A stretch of DNA of 64,000 nt, from the NCBI RefSeq assembly GCF_000004195.4, contig NC_030679.2, forward strand, positions 26,277,712 to 26,341,711, read 5' to 3'. Within the stretch, counting starts at the first letter, position 1; every line of letters begins with the position of its first letter. The stretch comes from Xenopus tropicalis (Eukaryota; Chordata; Amphibia; Anura; Pipidae). Positions 37,599-49,637 of this stretch are shown here, piece after piece. The notes under the pieces are model-generated. The model saw nothing but the letters and a program-made list of their open reading frames with translations, made no database searches and had not been told where the DNA came from. The position numbers were made by a program, and so were the translations under genes.

Positions 37599-38087
37599 CC
37601 TTTCCAAATCTTGTCTGAGGTGTGTAAATAGCTTTAGCCTTCTGTAAAGCACATCTTGTTCTTGCTGAGCCAAATTGTCCACTTCATCTGTTTTCGGAAT
37701 TAGAAGAGGTTTGTTGAAATTTGCCTTTCTCTTTAACTTCCAGTACTGGTAAATAAAGTCTACCAGATTCTTGTTCATATCAAGATTTTCAGCCACGTCT
37801 TCTGGTTTGACAAGCTCATGAAAGTCATCCTCCAGCTCCATGAGTTTCTGCTTTCTAAGGGTCACTTTTTCCAGATCCTGCTTGGTTTGGTCAGCTTCAA
37901 CCTGAGCAACAGAGGAAGATGGTCTTTGGCCACGTTGGTCCTCAGATTTGTTGGGTCTACTACTGTGCTCCAGGCAGAAAGACTTAAACTTTACTTCGTC
38001 ATTCTCAGATAAGGTAGTGTGCATTTCCAGGTTGTGGTCAAAGGCGCAGGTAACATGGAAAGCAGTTACGCAAGCTGGCATAGAACA
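37599..38087 (-). CDS. jade2: Jade2, exon with the second half of the extended PHD finger
   Basis: A 489-nt exon (163 codons, phase 0 at both ends) between acceptor tttcactttcag and donor AAAGG|gtaaga on the minus strand. It opens [20 protein letters not shown] and continues to CLEHS. These Cys/His residues are the last zinc ligands of the extended PHD finger (PHD2) that Jade proteins use with PHD1 to engage the histone H3 tail and chromatin. A polar, charged linker follows ([11 protein letters not shown]), then [30 protein letters not shown] and an [19 protein letters not shown] segment typical of the family. It ends LRQDLER. PHD1, the first zinc ligands of PHD2 and the N-terminal HBO1-binding region are encoded upstream and were not found in the window. 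Confidence 0.95.
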
Positions 38088-38293
38088 CTGAAAGTGAAAC
38101 AAAAAAAGTCAGAAAATATCCAATATTCAAGGAAGTGCAATCATTTATATATAAAAGAAATGGCAATAGGAATTCAAGCTATATGTCCTTATTCAAATCC
38201 ATGAAAGCTGTTCATTTTTTTAGAAACCAGTATTAAAGTACTATATAGGTGGTAAAACATACCAACCAAACTAGCTAAAATGCTGCTTATTAC

Positions 38294-38984
38294 TACAGGT
38301 ATAGTATCCATTATCTGAAAACCCGCTATCCCGAACGTTCTGAATTATGGGAAGGCCAACTCCCATAGACTCCTTTTTAATCAAATAATTTACATTTTTA
38401 AAAATGGTTTTAATTTTCTCTGTAATAATAAAACAGTACCTGTACTTGATCCCAACTATGATATAATTACCCCTTATTGGGGGCAGAACAGCCCTATTGG
38501 GTTTATTTAATGGTTAAATGATTCCCTTTTCTCTGTAATAATAAAACAGTACCTGTACTTGATCCCAACTAAGATATAATTAATCCTTATTGGAGGCAAA
38601 ACAATCCTATTGGGTAAATTTATGTTTAAATGATGGAACCTGTACCACTTCACAATGATGGATATAAAGTGGATACAAATGTTCCTTTAAAAATATATGG
38701 TTGGAATGCAAAAATGTGCAAGGTAAGGTATTCCTTTATTCAGAAACCCGTTACCCAGATAGTTCCGAATTACATGAAAGCCATTAAGCAAATCATTGTA
38801 ATTTGTAAAAATGATTTTCTCTTTCTCTGTAATTATAAAACAGTACCTTGTACTTGATGGTAACTAGCCTGCATGAATCCATATTGGTGGAAAAGCAAGC
38901 CTATTGGGTTTATTTATTGCTTAAATCCCTTAACTGGAAAACCCCTGATCCCAAGCATTATGGATAACAGGCCCAAAAGCTGTA
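38294..38984. mobile_element. Two adjoining palindromic MITE copies
   Basis: Starts ctacaggtatagtatcc. The 113-bp core is doubled (ctctgtaataat at 38418 and 38531). A second, shorter copy runs from about 38720 to 38984, ending with taacaggcccaaaagctgta. Orientation matches the 27876-28866 element. Confidence 0.7.
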
Positions 38985-41900
38985 CTGATAATTACAATTT
39001 CAAATTCTCCTTTAACAAAACTTCTCAACTTAGATTTAAGAACTGCAATTATTCATCTTCTGGCTGTGATCAGATTACTTATGGCAAGAAACAAACTATT
39101 TTTTAGTTCTTCAGGAGGAATAATATGCCAAGAGCATGGCACAAATTAGGCAAGCAAAAATGAAAGTAAAAATGGGATTGTTTGTCATACAAAGCAGTTA
39201 ATACAGGAAATGTATTTGTGACTGTTTAAATGCAAATTATTGTATTACATGTCCGTGCATGTATGCATATTTATAACAAGGTTTATATAAAAAACAAAAT
39301 AAGTATGAGTAAACATAAACCTCCTATTCTCTTTTTCTCCTGAAAAAAGTACAAATGGAAACGAAAGACAGAAAAAAGTAGATTTCTCTCTATCTAGGAA
39401 GGACACAGAGGTTAAACTTTTTGGCGCAGCTATACAGTCCCCTGAGCCGACAGAGCACTCGGATCTGCCGGCAGTACCATGCAGCTGTTGGTACAATACT
39501 GACCATTCTAATTAGTATAAATCAATTACGCAGAGAGTGGATTCCATGCATTTAACACACACATCATTGCCATGCAAATCAGATACTGTACTTTGTACGC
39601 CGACATCTTAGGTTCCCTGGCATCTCTAGAAAAAATGCTGGCAGGTCAGCCAAAGGTTTCACACAATACAGGTCAAGTGTATATCAGATTCCAGGATTTC
39701 TGTGCCACGTTATGCCATGATGTCTTTTACTTGATCATTTAGAACATTTAGTCGGCACCAACAAAAGACCACGGAGGAACCAACTGAAGTGCTATGCTGC
39801 TATAAAATTCACCCTATGCTAAAGCATAAAAAACATGACATTATTCCACTCATCATAATTTTTGTTTTCTGGACACACCTTCAATGGCAGCATTAATCAA
39901 TGGGTTAATCCATTTTGCAGGTCAATGAAAAGGACCCCTCTATAACAAAAAGGTTAACCCCTCCCGTACTCACAGATTAAAGCTGTCCCACATAGGGCTT
40001 GTGTACATTTGGCGAATGTTGCTACGGAATGTGAACCAAAACAGAAATTACCGTGACTATGTAACTACTTTCTGTTTCTCTAGTTACCCCTGGAGCTTTA
40101 CATATGGGTAGGAAACAGAATACATTCAAACCAAAACAAGCTGTATTCAGCCAAGTGTACAACAGACTGCAATATTTTTTCTTCCAAATCTAACTCTTTG
40201 CGAAGAAATGACCCGTAATATTATTTACTGACCATCTTGCTGAACTGCATACTGTTCCTAGCAATGTCCTGGCTTCCTTCACCCCGTAATGTGCCAATGC
40301 CCTGGTGTAATGGGCTTTAAACCCCATGCACATGTTTCAGCCTGCTGTTTTGTAGGCTTTCACTTTTTAAAAAATTCACTATTAGGCAAAAATGATCTAC
40401 CAGTTGATGGGTTTTCTTAGACAGTGCTTTTCTGAGGCCACTAGGAATTTAAAAAAAAAAGGTCATTCATATTTTCTCAAAGCACTTGTTCTTTCTAGAT
40501 ATATTTAATGCCCTTGACCAGATCCAAGGTGTGCCTCAAAATTTCTTCCTCTGATTTTGGAGATTGACAAAAAGAAGGAAGAGTAACTTATAAATCCATA
40601 TAAATTTTTTAAACAACTTTCTTAACAGCAACACTACTTGAAAGGCTCCAAGTAGAGGTAACTGCTACTAGCACCACCTTCAAGGCAAGATTCCACAGGG
40701 ACCAAAGGCTCAAAAGGGTGCTTGGTTAAGATGTTTAAAGCAAACGTTCCAGAGATGAAAGGATCTTCCTTCTGCACAGTCTGACACTCATTGAAGAACT
40801 GGATTAATGGCTGTAAGGTCCAGCCCAGAGAGAAACTGAAATGTAACACTTTTACATCCATCCAACGGACAAAAAAAAAGTACGGGGAAGCTTAAAGTTT
40901 TGAATTTGTTAAGGGGAAGTCCAGTCCGGTCCGTTGGCCTGCAGGGAGGATTAACCCACTGGTAAATGCAGGCCATTGGTGACTAGGAAATGCCTATTAC
41001 ATAAGAAAGGCTAGAGGACTGGAGTACCAAAGTACTATAGTATAAAACTGGCTTAAAGAAAAATACAGATTAATCAAAAGAACATCAAGCTTGTATGCGC
41101 TTCTATGTTTCATTTTGGGAAATATAAAGCAACAGCATGAGAAGATAAAAAAGCAATAGGGATCCGCATCAACACTAAAGGAACCATCTGGCACAGCTGA
41201 TATGAATAAGCATTTACCAATAAATGCCTCAACACAAAGAATCTGCTTAATAAAATAGTCTCATAGCTCGTATGTTAGATGTTAGATCATCTCAGAAGTA
41301 AGAGTTTTGGGCCTGCATAGTCGTTTTCTCACACAGAAATTACTGTATAATTTGATAACTAAATGCCCAATGTGGAAAACAGCAGAAGATTCAGCTCCTG
41401 AATACATTTTAACATATAGCACTACAGACATTTAAGACAGGGAGACATATTAATACAACGAAACCAGCAAGCTGTAATGTGCCAGTACTTTATAGCACCG
41501 GGATGGGACATATTATCCAGAAAGCCAGTTTTTCTCATAGGGTCCCATTTAAACAAACAATCCTTCAATTCTGAGTTGTAATTGTAAGTCAGTACGACAT
41601 ACCCAGTGATAACTAACTCAGCATAATTCTATTTCCATGGCAAAATATTGGTGTTTCCTAATGTTTAAGAGTAATGGCAGACAATAATGTGCCCTGTGAG
41701 ACAACAAATCTCCTGAAAATATCTTAGCATTGGTGTCAGTGTTCATTGCCGGCACTAAAACATTTGAATCATGCAATCGACAGAAAATGTAGAAGGCAAT
41801 TTACGACAGTTAAGTGATTCATGTGTTACCAGTTATTTTTAGTCCTTCTGGTGCCTGCCAGAAACAGGGAATAGGAAGGAATAGCCAATCACTGCACTGC

Positions 41901-42223
41901 AGTCACAAGAAAGACAGGCTTCAGTTCCCTATCAGGTCAGCCTAGCTGCTGATTGGTTCCTATCCTACAGTGCAGTGTGCTGAGAGCCATGGCCCCCCTG
42001 CACAGCCTGGGAAAGTTGCCAGCTGCGTTGGAACAGATAGGGAGTGCTAGCAAGGTTTATGGAGAAATTTTTAGTCAATCAGCCAGAAACACAAATTTTC
42101 CAAGCACATTCTATATATAAACCCAGGCCCCAAGTAGTCCAGTTAACAGATCCAATACCTGTATTAGATTTTCAGAAGCTGAAAGGGAACTGTCATTTAC
42201 ATAAACATGTGCATCCCTTAAAG

Positions 42224-42531
42224 CAGTGATCCCCAACCAGTGGCTCCGGGGCAACATGTTGCTCACCAACCCCTTGGATGTTGCTCTCGGTGCCCCCAAA
42301 TCAGGTAGCTAATATTGAATTCCTGACTTGGGGGCAAGTTTTGGTTGAATAAAAACAAGATTTACCCCCAAATAAAGCCCCCTGTAAGCTGATAGTGTGC
42401 AAAGAGGCTGCCTAATAGCCAATCTTAGCCCTTATTTGGCTCCTCCATGAACTTTTATGGTGCTTATGTTGCTCTCCAAGTCTTTTTACATTTGACTGTG
42501 GCTCACGAGTAAGAAAGGTTGGGGATCCCAA
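42224..42531. mobile_element. hAT-type MITE with 8-bp target duplication
   Basis: Ends cagtgatccccaacc and ggttggggatcccaa are inverted repeats. The flanks ccttaaag and ctttaaag are an 8-bp duplication with one mismatch. The 308-bp interior is non-coding. Confidence 0.75.
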
Positions 42532-42647
42532 CTTTAAAGGATGCTTAGCAATGAAAAAGTTCATTAGGTTGCTTCCTCAACCTAACACATTTTTCCCATT
42601 GTAAACAACTCAACCCTTGCTTACTATCACCATCATTATAGGAGCCC

Positions 42648-42760
42648 AGGAGCAGTAACCAATAGCAACCTATCAGTGGGAAGAATTTACTGGTCACCTG
42701 TTTAAAAGCAAACATCTAATTGGTTGCTATGGGTTACTGGGCAAACTTATTGCCTTTTAT
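42648..42760. mobile_element. Foldback MITE fragment
   Basis: ccaggagcagtaaccaatag and ctatgggttactggg are inverted. The interior shares tactggtcacctgtttaaa with the element at 12078-12263. Confidence 0.6.
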
Positions 42761-43135
42761 TACACATGGGGGTTTATGTTTAGTCTTAAATCTGTCAAGG
42801 ACTGACTACATAAACGAAAAAAAGTTAGGTTAAGGAACAAAAAAATAAACAAACATTCACTACACTTTAGTAGTTTTTTAACAATCGCCAGAGGTTCCCT
42901 TTAAGATACCAGGCAGTATGTTTTAGAGTGCAGGCAGTGCAACAGTGGTGATGCATTTGATTTTGAAAAAAGATATTTATAATTATTTTTAAAGATAACT
43001 CCGGCCAAAACAACTGGTATGTGACAGGTGTGGATGGAGTGTGCCAAATGCCACAACTAATCAAATTATATATTAAACCTGTTGTTTCAGTTCAAACAAA
43101 TTCCAACTCATGCAACACCAGTCAATACTTATTAA

Positions 43136-43530
43136 AGGGGCGGTTCACTGTTAAACTTTCAATATGTTATAGAATGTCCCATTCCTAGCAAATTTGAAAT
43201 TGGTTTTCATTATTTCCTTTTTTTTTTTTTTTAATAGTCTTTGAATTATTTGCCCTCCTTTGCCCTGACTTTTTCCAGCCTTCAAATCGGGGTCACTGAC
43301 CCCAGCAGCTGCCATTTTATGATTATTTTTTTTTTTTTTTTTACTTATCTATCTATGCAGACCCTCTTTTTCCAACTCTTGTCCAAACTACTGCCTGGTT
43401 GCTAGGATAATGTGCACCCTAGCAACTACATAGCTGCTAATATTACGAACTGGAGAGCTGATAGAGAAAAAGCTAAATAACTGAAAAACCATTATAAAAA
43501 AAAAAAAAAACCAATAACAACAGAGCGAAT
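43136..43530. mobile_element. Diverged TTAA-type MITE
   Basis: Begins after TTAA with aggggcggttcactgttaaa, a form common to Xenopus T2-like MITEs. A related 5' end occurs near 46622. The 3' terminus could not be placed; the interior has three long A or T runs. Confidence 0.45.
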
Positions 43531-44773
43531 GCAATAAGTTCTTTGTAGTGAATTGGATTTTTTCTGCAAATAGATATGCGGCTTGATTTTAGTTTCACAT
43601 TTCAAGTGTCTCCTATTTCATAGAGAGATTTTCCTAGATACAAGTTCAAGAAATAAATGCCTTTGCAGGATCACCCACAGGAAAATAACAAGGAATTAAT
43701 GGTGCACTATTAGGAAATCTATTAGGCCTCTGTTAATTAAGACACAATCATCTTGTCTGCCTGACACTAAATCAATAATTACAAAGCAAGTCAGATATTT
43801 GCTTTGGATCTAACCACTTGGAACCAACCATCATTTGCCTTAAACCAAATACGGAAATCAATGTGGTCGAGATCGCTACCAAAAGAGGTAAATGCCTGCT
43901 GCAATGAATGAAACCTCTGAGCGTGTTTAACCCTTTTTGTTTCAGCGCAGTTAGTGCACATTCCCCATAATACAAAGTAACATGCCCTCACCTTAAAATG
44001 GTTAACGTTGCTTACTGTAATACACTAGTGCTAGCAATAATTTGCTATTTCCAGCTGTTAAAAAGTAGCAAAGCTGCACTAATGAAATACTTTAAGGGTG
44101 TTATAGCCTGGAGATGACATCTTTAGCTGCCTTGAGTATTTTGCCGCTTAAGCACCAATAGCTGATGCGGAAGGCAATAGCCATGTCAAACATCTGGTGT
44201 TTGCTGTCATTTGATGGCCTGCATTTTATGGCCTGGATGAAATCTGGCATTCATAATGTAGTTTCACCCCGAGACAGGTCTTGAACCCAGACTTCCTGAA
44301 GCCCTGTGCCAATAGAATTCATAACTTGAGACAACAGATGTTACAGTTTATATTTAGCTGTGGAAATAAAGTGTAATCACCTGGGAACTTTCTCCCCCTC
44401 TTTATTTTCAAAAGACTGATATCTTTCTATGCATCGGTTTGTGAGACACCTTTTGTTTTTGCTGGCCTTTCTTGTTTTTCAATTAAGTGTGCTAAGGGGA
44501 AAAATACAGGTGCTAAGCAAAGGCTAAAATGCTGGCATTTAAAGTGTGAGATTTCTTTTAAAAACAAAAATCAAATCAGATTCAAATCAGAGCAGTTATG
44601 CACACACGCTGCCCACTCTGTTGGGTGAAAAAACACAATATAATATATACAATGTATAGAAACAAGAGACTTGAGCAGTGTGGCATGCAGAGTAACACAG
44701 CCACCACTTACAAATAGGGAGCATTCAGTGTCTGTTTGCTTATTGTGCTCCATAAGATTTACCAAATAAGAAA

Positions 44774-45097
44774 TTAGGCTGATGCCACACCAGGCATATG
44801 GCGTATATTTCCGGCAAGCTGAAAAACGCTTGCCAAAAATATGTGCCATACGCACCATATGCCCCTACCTGTGCCTGCACCGGAATGAATGAGATATGCT
44901 CGGGTGCAGGCACATGTAGCCAATATCTGCATAAAAACGCAAGAGAATGCAAAGTCTCGTGTTTTTATGCGTATTTTGGCTACGTGTGCCTGCATCCGAG
45001 CACATTCCATTCATGCCGGTGCAGGCACAGGTAGGAGCGTATGGCGCATATTTTCAGCAAGTGTTTTTCAGCTACGCCATGTGTGGCATCAGCCTAA
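44774..45097. mobile_element. Foldback MITE with ttaggctgatgccacac ends
   Basis: The left arm ttaggctgatgccacac ... cctgtgcctgcaccgg returns on the right as ccggtgcaggcacagg ... gtgtggcatcagcctaa, making a 324-bp palindrome with a second inner stem around gtgcaggcacatgtagcc. Frames read through it on both strands are consequences of the symmetry. Confidence 0.8.
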
Positions 45098-45651
45098 AGG
45101 AAGGAAAAGGTGCAAATTAACTTGTTACATGCGGTTTGTATGAAAAAAAAAATAATATGTCAGTCCAGTGGGGACTCTAATACAGTGTTTTGGCCTGCTC
45201 CCTAAAGGTTCTTTTGCAAAGCTCGGTGTTTGATAGACTGATGTGCTCTCTCAGGTACACCTGACTTATTATATATAATTTATATTCCACAGTGCTGTTA
45301 TAAATGTGTGTATAAACTGACCATACAGATTAGATACAAAAATACAAGATGTAAAGAGCTTACAATCTAAAATGAGAACGGAAATCAGACACAAGATGTT
45401 AGTTTGCCTCAACAACAATTAGGTTCTCCCATGTCATATCCATCTCATACCATGTTGTTTGTTGAAAGGTCCAAATAGTTAAGATTCATAATGGTTGTGG
45501 CAATGCATTTACATAGGTAGCCCCATTTTTAATACATGCGTGGTTTTAGTTGTATTCTTGTGGTTGTTTCCAACCAATCCATATGAAAAAGATGGAAGTT
45601 GGGAGGTGGAAGTTGAGTTTCTGACATTTCGGAAGTCCTTTCTTGTTGCAG

Positions 45652-45756
45652 CCAGTCTCCTCGCAAGGTTTTTTCAGCATGGAGAGCTGATAATTGTTGC
45701 TGATATGAAGCCTAGAGTTGTTAGTGTTATTGGCAAAGTATTTATTTCCTATCAGG
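45652..45756 (+). other. Orphan exon-like open frame, gene unknown
   Basis: A 105-nt stretch is preceded by a good acceptor (cctttcttgttgcag) and followed by a near-ideal donor (CAGG|gtaagt). Its one open frame starts with two bases and ends with one, and reads SLLARFFQHGELIIVADMKP and then RVVSVIGKVFISYQ. The frame is also open upstream to 45495. The length is a multiple of three. I do not recognise the protein. It is antisense to jade2. It could be an exon of a non-coding RNA, part of a relic gene or element, or chance. Confidence 0.3.
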
Positions 45757-45800
45757 GTAAGTAAATTTAAATAACGAGGTTAAATTTGCATCTAGTTTAA

Positions 45801-46224
45801 AGGAACAGTGCAGTGTAAAAATGAAACTGAGCAACAAAAAAACAGACTGAGCAAAATAAAAAAATGTTTTCAATATAGTTAGGCAAAAATGTAACCTATA
45901 AAGGATGGAGTGAGCAGATGTCTAACATAATGGCCAGAACACTACTTTCTGCTTTCAGCTCTCTAACTTCTTAGTTAGTCATTGACTAACTATTCAGTTA
46001 GTTTGTGAGCATGCAGGTCAGATTCAAATGCCCCCCATGTCACTGATTGGTTACTGACTGATAACAGCTTAGGGAGCTGAAAGCAGGAAGTAGTGTTCTG
46101 GCCATTATGTTAAGACACTCCAGTCTTTATAGACTACATTTATGGCTATCTAACTATATTGAGAACATTTTTATTTTGCGCAGTCTATCTATTTTCAGTT
46201 TCATTTTTACACGGAACTGTTCCT
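45801..46224. mobile_element. TTAA-flanked palindromic MITE
   Basis: TTAA at 45797-45800 and 46225-46228 encloses ends aggaacagtgcagtgtaaaa and ttttacacggaactgttcct. Long internal arms (ggccagaacactac / gtagtgttctggcc) make it a foldback. It is non-coding and 424 bp long. Confidence 0.75.
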
Positions 46225-47995
46225 TTAATATAAAGCTTTGGAGGTGCTGAATAACTGTAATCATGGAGAAGTGCTGATATAGAGAGCAATGATTTATAGG
46301 TGTTTGGAGTTTTTAGGTAGTGGGAGCACACAATATGATTTGGAGGTTTTTGAAGGATGATAATGATGTCTTTGTGTTCAAAATCCCACCCATCATGCAG
46401 GCGATTTAAAAGGATGTAGGAATTGATCTTAATATGTTCATATTTTAAATTGCATTCTCCTTTAACTTAATTTATTACAATTACTCATTATTCCAGCCTT
46501 CAATTTCAAATAGCATGAGCCGTTGTGTAATATAATATAAACTTATTGGCACAAACAACTGACTGAAATACATCCAAATTAGGGCAGGGGTGGGACTAAA
46601 TCAACTCCATTTCTAGTTAAAGGGGAAGTTCATCTTTAAGCCAGCTTTCAGTATGTTATTATACATCCTATTCCAGTTTTTACTGTTTTTTTTAATTTGC
46701 CTTTCTTTTCAAATTCTTGGTTGAGGTAACAGTTTTATGGTTATTGTAATTTTTTTATATGGTGCGTCACCCCTAAAGTATAACTGTTTATCTCCAACAA
46801 TGCAAAAGGAATCACTGGACACATTATAGCCCCTGTAATGTCCATTTTGTTACAGAATGTATAACTAAGTCATATTTGTATATGTTTTTTCTTTAGTGGA
46901 ATTAGCCGTAACTGCTCCTATATGTGATCATTACCCAAATATTTCCTATTTAACAAATAGAGAGCAAAGTCACTGAAGAACGTCACTGTAGTGTGGTATA
47001 AAGATCTTGCACAGGAAACATTTTATATGGACCCCTCATTTATATGGGCCCATTTTAAATCCCAGACTCTCTATTCTCCTTAGATACGCTACTATGTATA
47101 TCGGATTATTAAAATTAAAATTTTCAGGTGTGAAATAAAAAGACTGTGCTGCACATTTTTGCATATCCAGTTGTAAATAGATCTGCAAAGAAGTTGAAGT
47201 TGAAGTTACCAAAATCCAATATTTTAACCTAGTTTTTCATTTTTCTCAAATAAATGGTACCAACGTAGCAGACTTTATCTACAGAGCACCTGGGTAAATG
47301 TATGATATTCAATACCTTTTATGACATAGGCAGACACACGTTAGAAAGGATAACTGGCGCATATGTATTTTTAGTTAAAATACTTGGCTTTTAATACTTT
47401 CATTGTCTTTAACTGTTGCAGCAACATGTTTTATTCTCATTGCAACACAAAACAATTCTCAGCTGAATCAAATTTTAAAGACTCCCAGATGTTCCATAGT
47501 GTCATGCTGAGGAGTGCACCAGGACTATGTTATATTTTTTGATACTATTGTTGGCTAGCCGTCAACAAAAAAGGAAAAACGTGTGGCTCCAGTGCAGCCA
47601 ATGTTAAAATTATCAGTCAGGCGTGTGAATATGAGTTTGACTTGTTAGGGACATGCACAGCTGCAATTGCTTTCGGTTCAGGAAAAACTCTCTCTGTTGC
47701 TGGCAGCAATAATTCCATGGGGTATGCTTCACAGGATATCATTAAAATCTTCTATGTAAACCTGTTTGGCCCCAGATCCGGATAAAAGTCACGATCTACT
47801 TGTATATCCTAAAGTCACTTTCCTCCAAAAATAGAAAATGCTGACTTTGTTAGAGTTACAATAAAACATTTATAAGACTCTTCACCAACGTATGTTATAA
47901 TCAAATGGAGAAGACCTTCAGCTTTTCAAAAAACACAGGGAGGCTGAGTATGCATCTCATAATAAAAAAATGGTCATCTATTAAATCTCCTATAC

Positions 47996-48214
47996 CAGAG
48001 GTTCCCAACCTTTTTTACCCATGTGCCACATTTAAATGTAACATAAGATGGGAAAAAAGTTATTGGTGGTGCCAAATATGGGCTGTGATTGGCAGTTTGG
48101 TAGCCTCTACTGGCAGCCTACAGGAGTCTCTGTACACCTAGTTTATGTAACCAGGTTCCTCCAAGGGGTTGGTGAACAACATGTTGCCTGCGTGCCACTG
48201 GTTGGGGTTTACTG
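47996..48214. mobile_element. hAT-like MITE, diverged
   Basis: Ends cagaggttcccaacc and ggttggggtttactg are inverted. Candidate flanks tcctatac and ccctaaac match at six of eight positions. The interior agtttggtagcctctactgg resembles hAT-derived repeats. Confidence 0.5.
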
Positions 48215-48469
48215 CCCTAAACTATATCTTGAAGTTGAACTTTACACTAGAAGGGCTAATTTTTCTAAATCGTTTTGTTGTGATTACATTTTGGAAAAGA
48301 AAATATTTGCTATTTAGTTGTAGCCATAGCAAATGTTGCATGTGATGTGTGTAGCAGCCGATAAAAACTGCTTGGGTGGTTTGCGGAGTGTAAGGAGGGA
48401 ATAAGAGGAATTAATAGTTTTACTGCAGTGTTCTTCTCAGGACTAAACTCCACGGGAACTTTTGTTGGA

Positions 48470-49355
48470 TTGTGTTGGATCGACAAAACACAATCGACAA
48501 GTCAGATGTAGTCTCGTGGGTCAAACCAACAGTCAGACAGACTGTATACAAATGGAGGAAATTTAAGACCGTTGTTACCCTACCCAGAAGTGGTCGACCA
48601 TCAAGGATGGCATCTAATAGTCTGAGAGGTTACAAAGGAACCCAGGGTAACTTCTAAGAAACTGAAGTCCTGCTTTTCATTTGGAGAAAGAAAAACACTG
48701 CATTCCAGCATAGGAACCTTATCCCATCTGTGAAACATGGTGGCGGGAGTGTACTGGTTTGGGCCTGTTTTGCTTCATCTGGGCCTGGAACAATGAATTC
48801 TGAACTATATCAAATAATTCTAAAGGAAAATGTCAAGACATCTGTTAACTGAATCTCAAGAGACAGCGGGTCATGTAGAAAGACAATGATCCTAAACACA
48901 CAAGTCGTTCTACCAAAGATTGGTTAAAGAAGAATAAAGTGAATGTTCTGGAATGGCCAAGTCAAAGTCCTGACCTTAATTCAATTGAAATGTTGTGGAA
49001 AGACCTAAAGTGAGTGGATCAGGTGAGAAAACCCACCAACATCCAAGGGCTGAAGCTGTTCTGTATGGAGGAATGGGGTAAAATTCCTCCAAGTCGATGC
49101 GTAAACGTTTAGATGCAGTTCTTGCTGCACAAGGCACACCAAATACCGAGAGCAAGTTTCACTTCCTTTTGCCACGCACAATATGTTATTGGATTTTTTT
49201 TTCAATAAATACATGACCAAATATAATACTTTTTGTTTTATCAGTTTAACTAGTTTTTCTTTATCTACTTTTAGGACTTGTCTGAAAATCAGATGATGTT
49301 TTAGGTCCCATTCATAGAAAAATATAGAAACTTTTGAGCACAACCGTACATACAA
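48470..49355 (+). pseudogene. Tc1/mariner transposase relic
   Basis: In broken frames the + strand encodes Tc1-type transposase pieces. These are a helix-turn-helix remnant ending SGRPSRM (48472-48657), a KHGGGSVLVWACFA block (about 48733-48775), a DNDPKH block holding one catalytic Asp (about 48883-48900), and [18 protein letters not shown] with the terminal acidic residue (about 48943-49000). The segment between the linker and the first catalytic Asp is largely deleted, and stops and frameshifts interrupt the rest, so the gene is dead. Confidence 0.75.
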
Positions 49356-49637
49356 TTTACAAGCTGGTTCTATTATGTTTACATATAAAATAGGATAGCT
49401 GGAAATGATGCACTGTTTAAAGGAGACGGAAAGGCTAATAAAGAGTTGATCTCAAGCTGCAGGCATACCTTCAGTTCTCTCAATAGTGCCCTTAAGTCTC
49501 CCCATATTTGACCTGTTCAGATTATCAGCAGCCAAACAGGAAGAAAAAACGCTGAGCTGTGTAAAGAAAGTTCCCATAATGCCTCGCTCCTGCACAGACA
49601 TCCAGACCAAGTGAACATGCTCAGTTAGTTAGACTAT

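Noticed and set aside
39245..39496. Minus-strand frame with a GC-richer part, considered as a missing jade2 exon
   Set aside because: It has no zinc-finger pattern, no similarity to Jade proteins and no good splice pair.
44774..45143. Overlapping + and - frames with Cys-rich sequence
   Set aside because: Generated by the 324-bp palindromic MITE; the two strands give near-identical peptides because of the symmetry.
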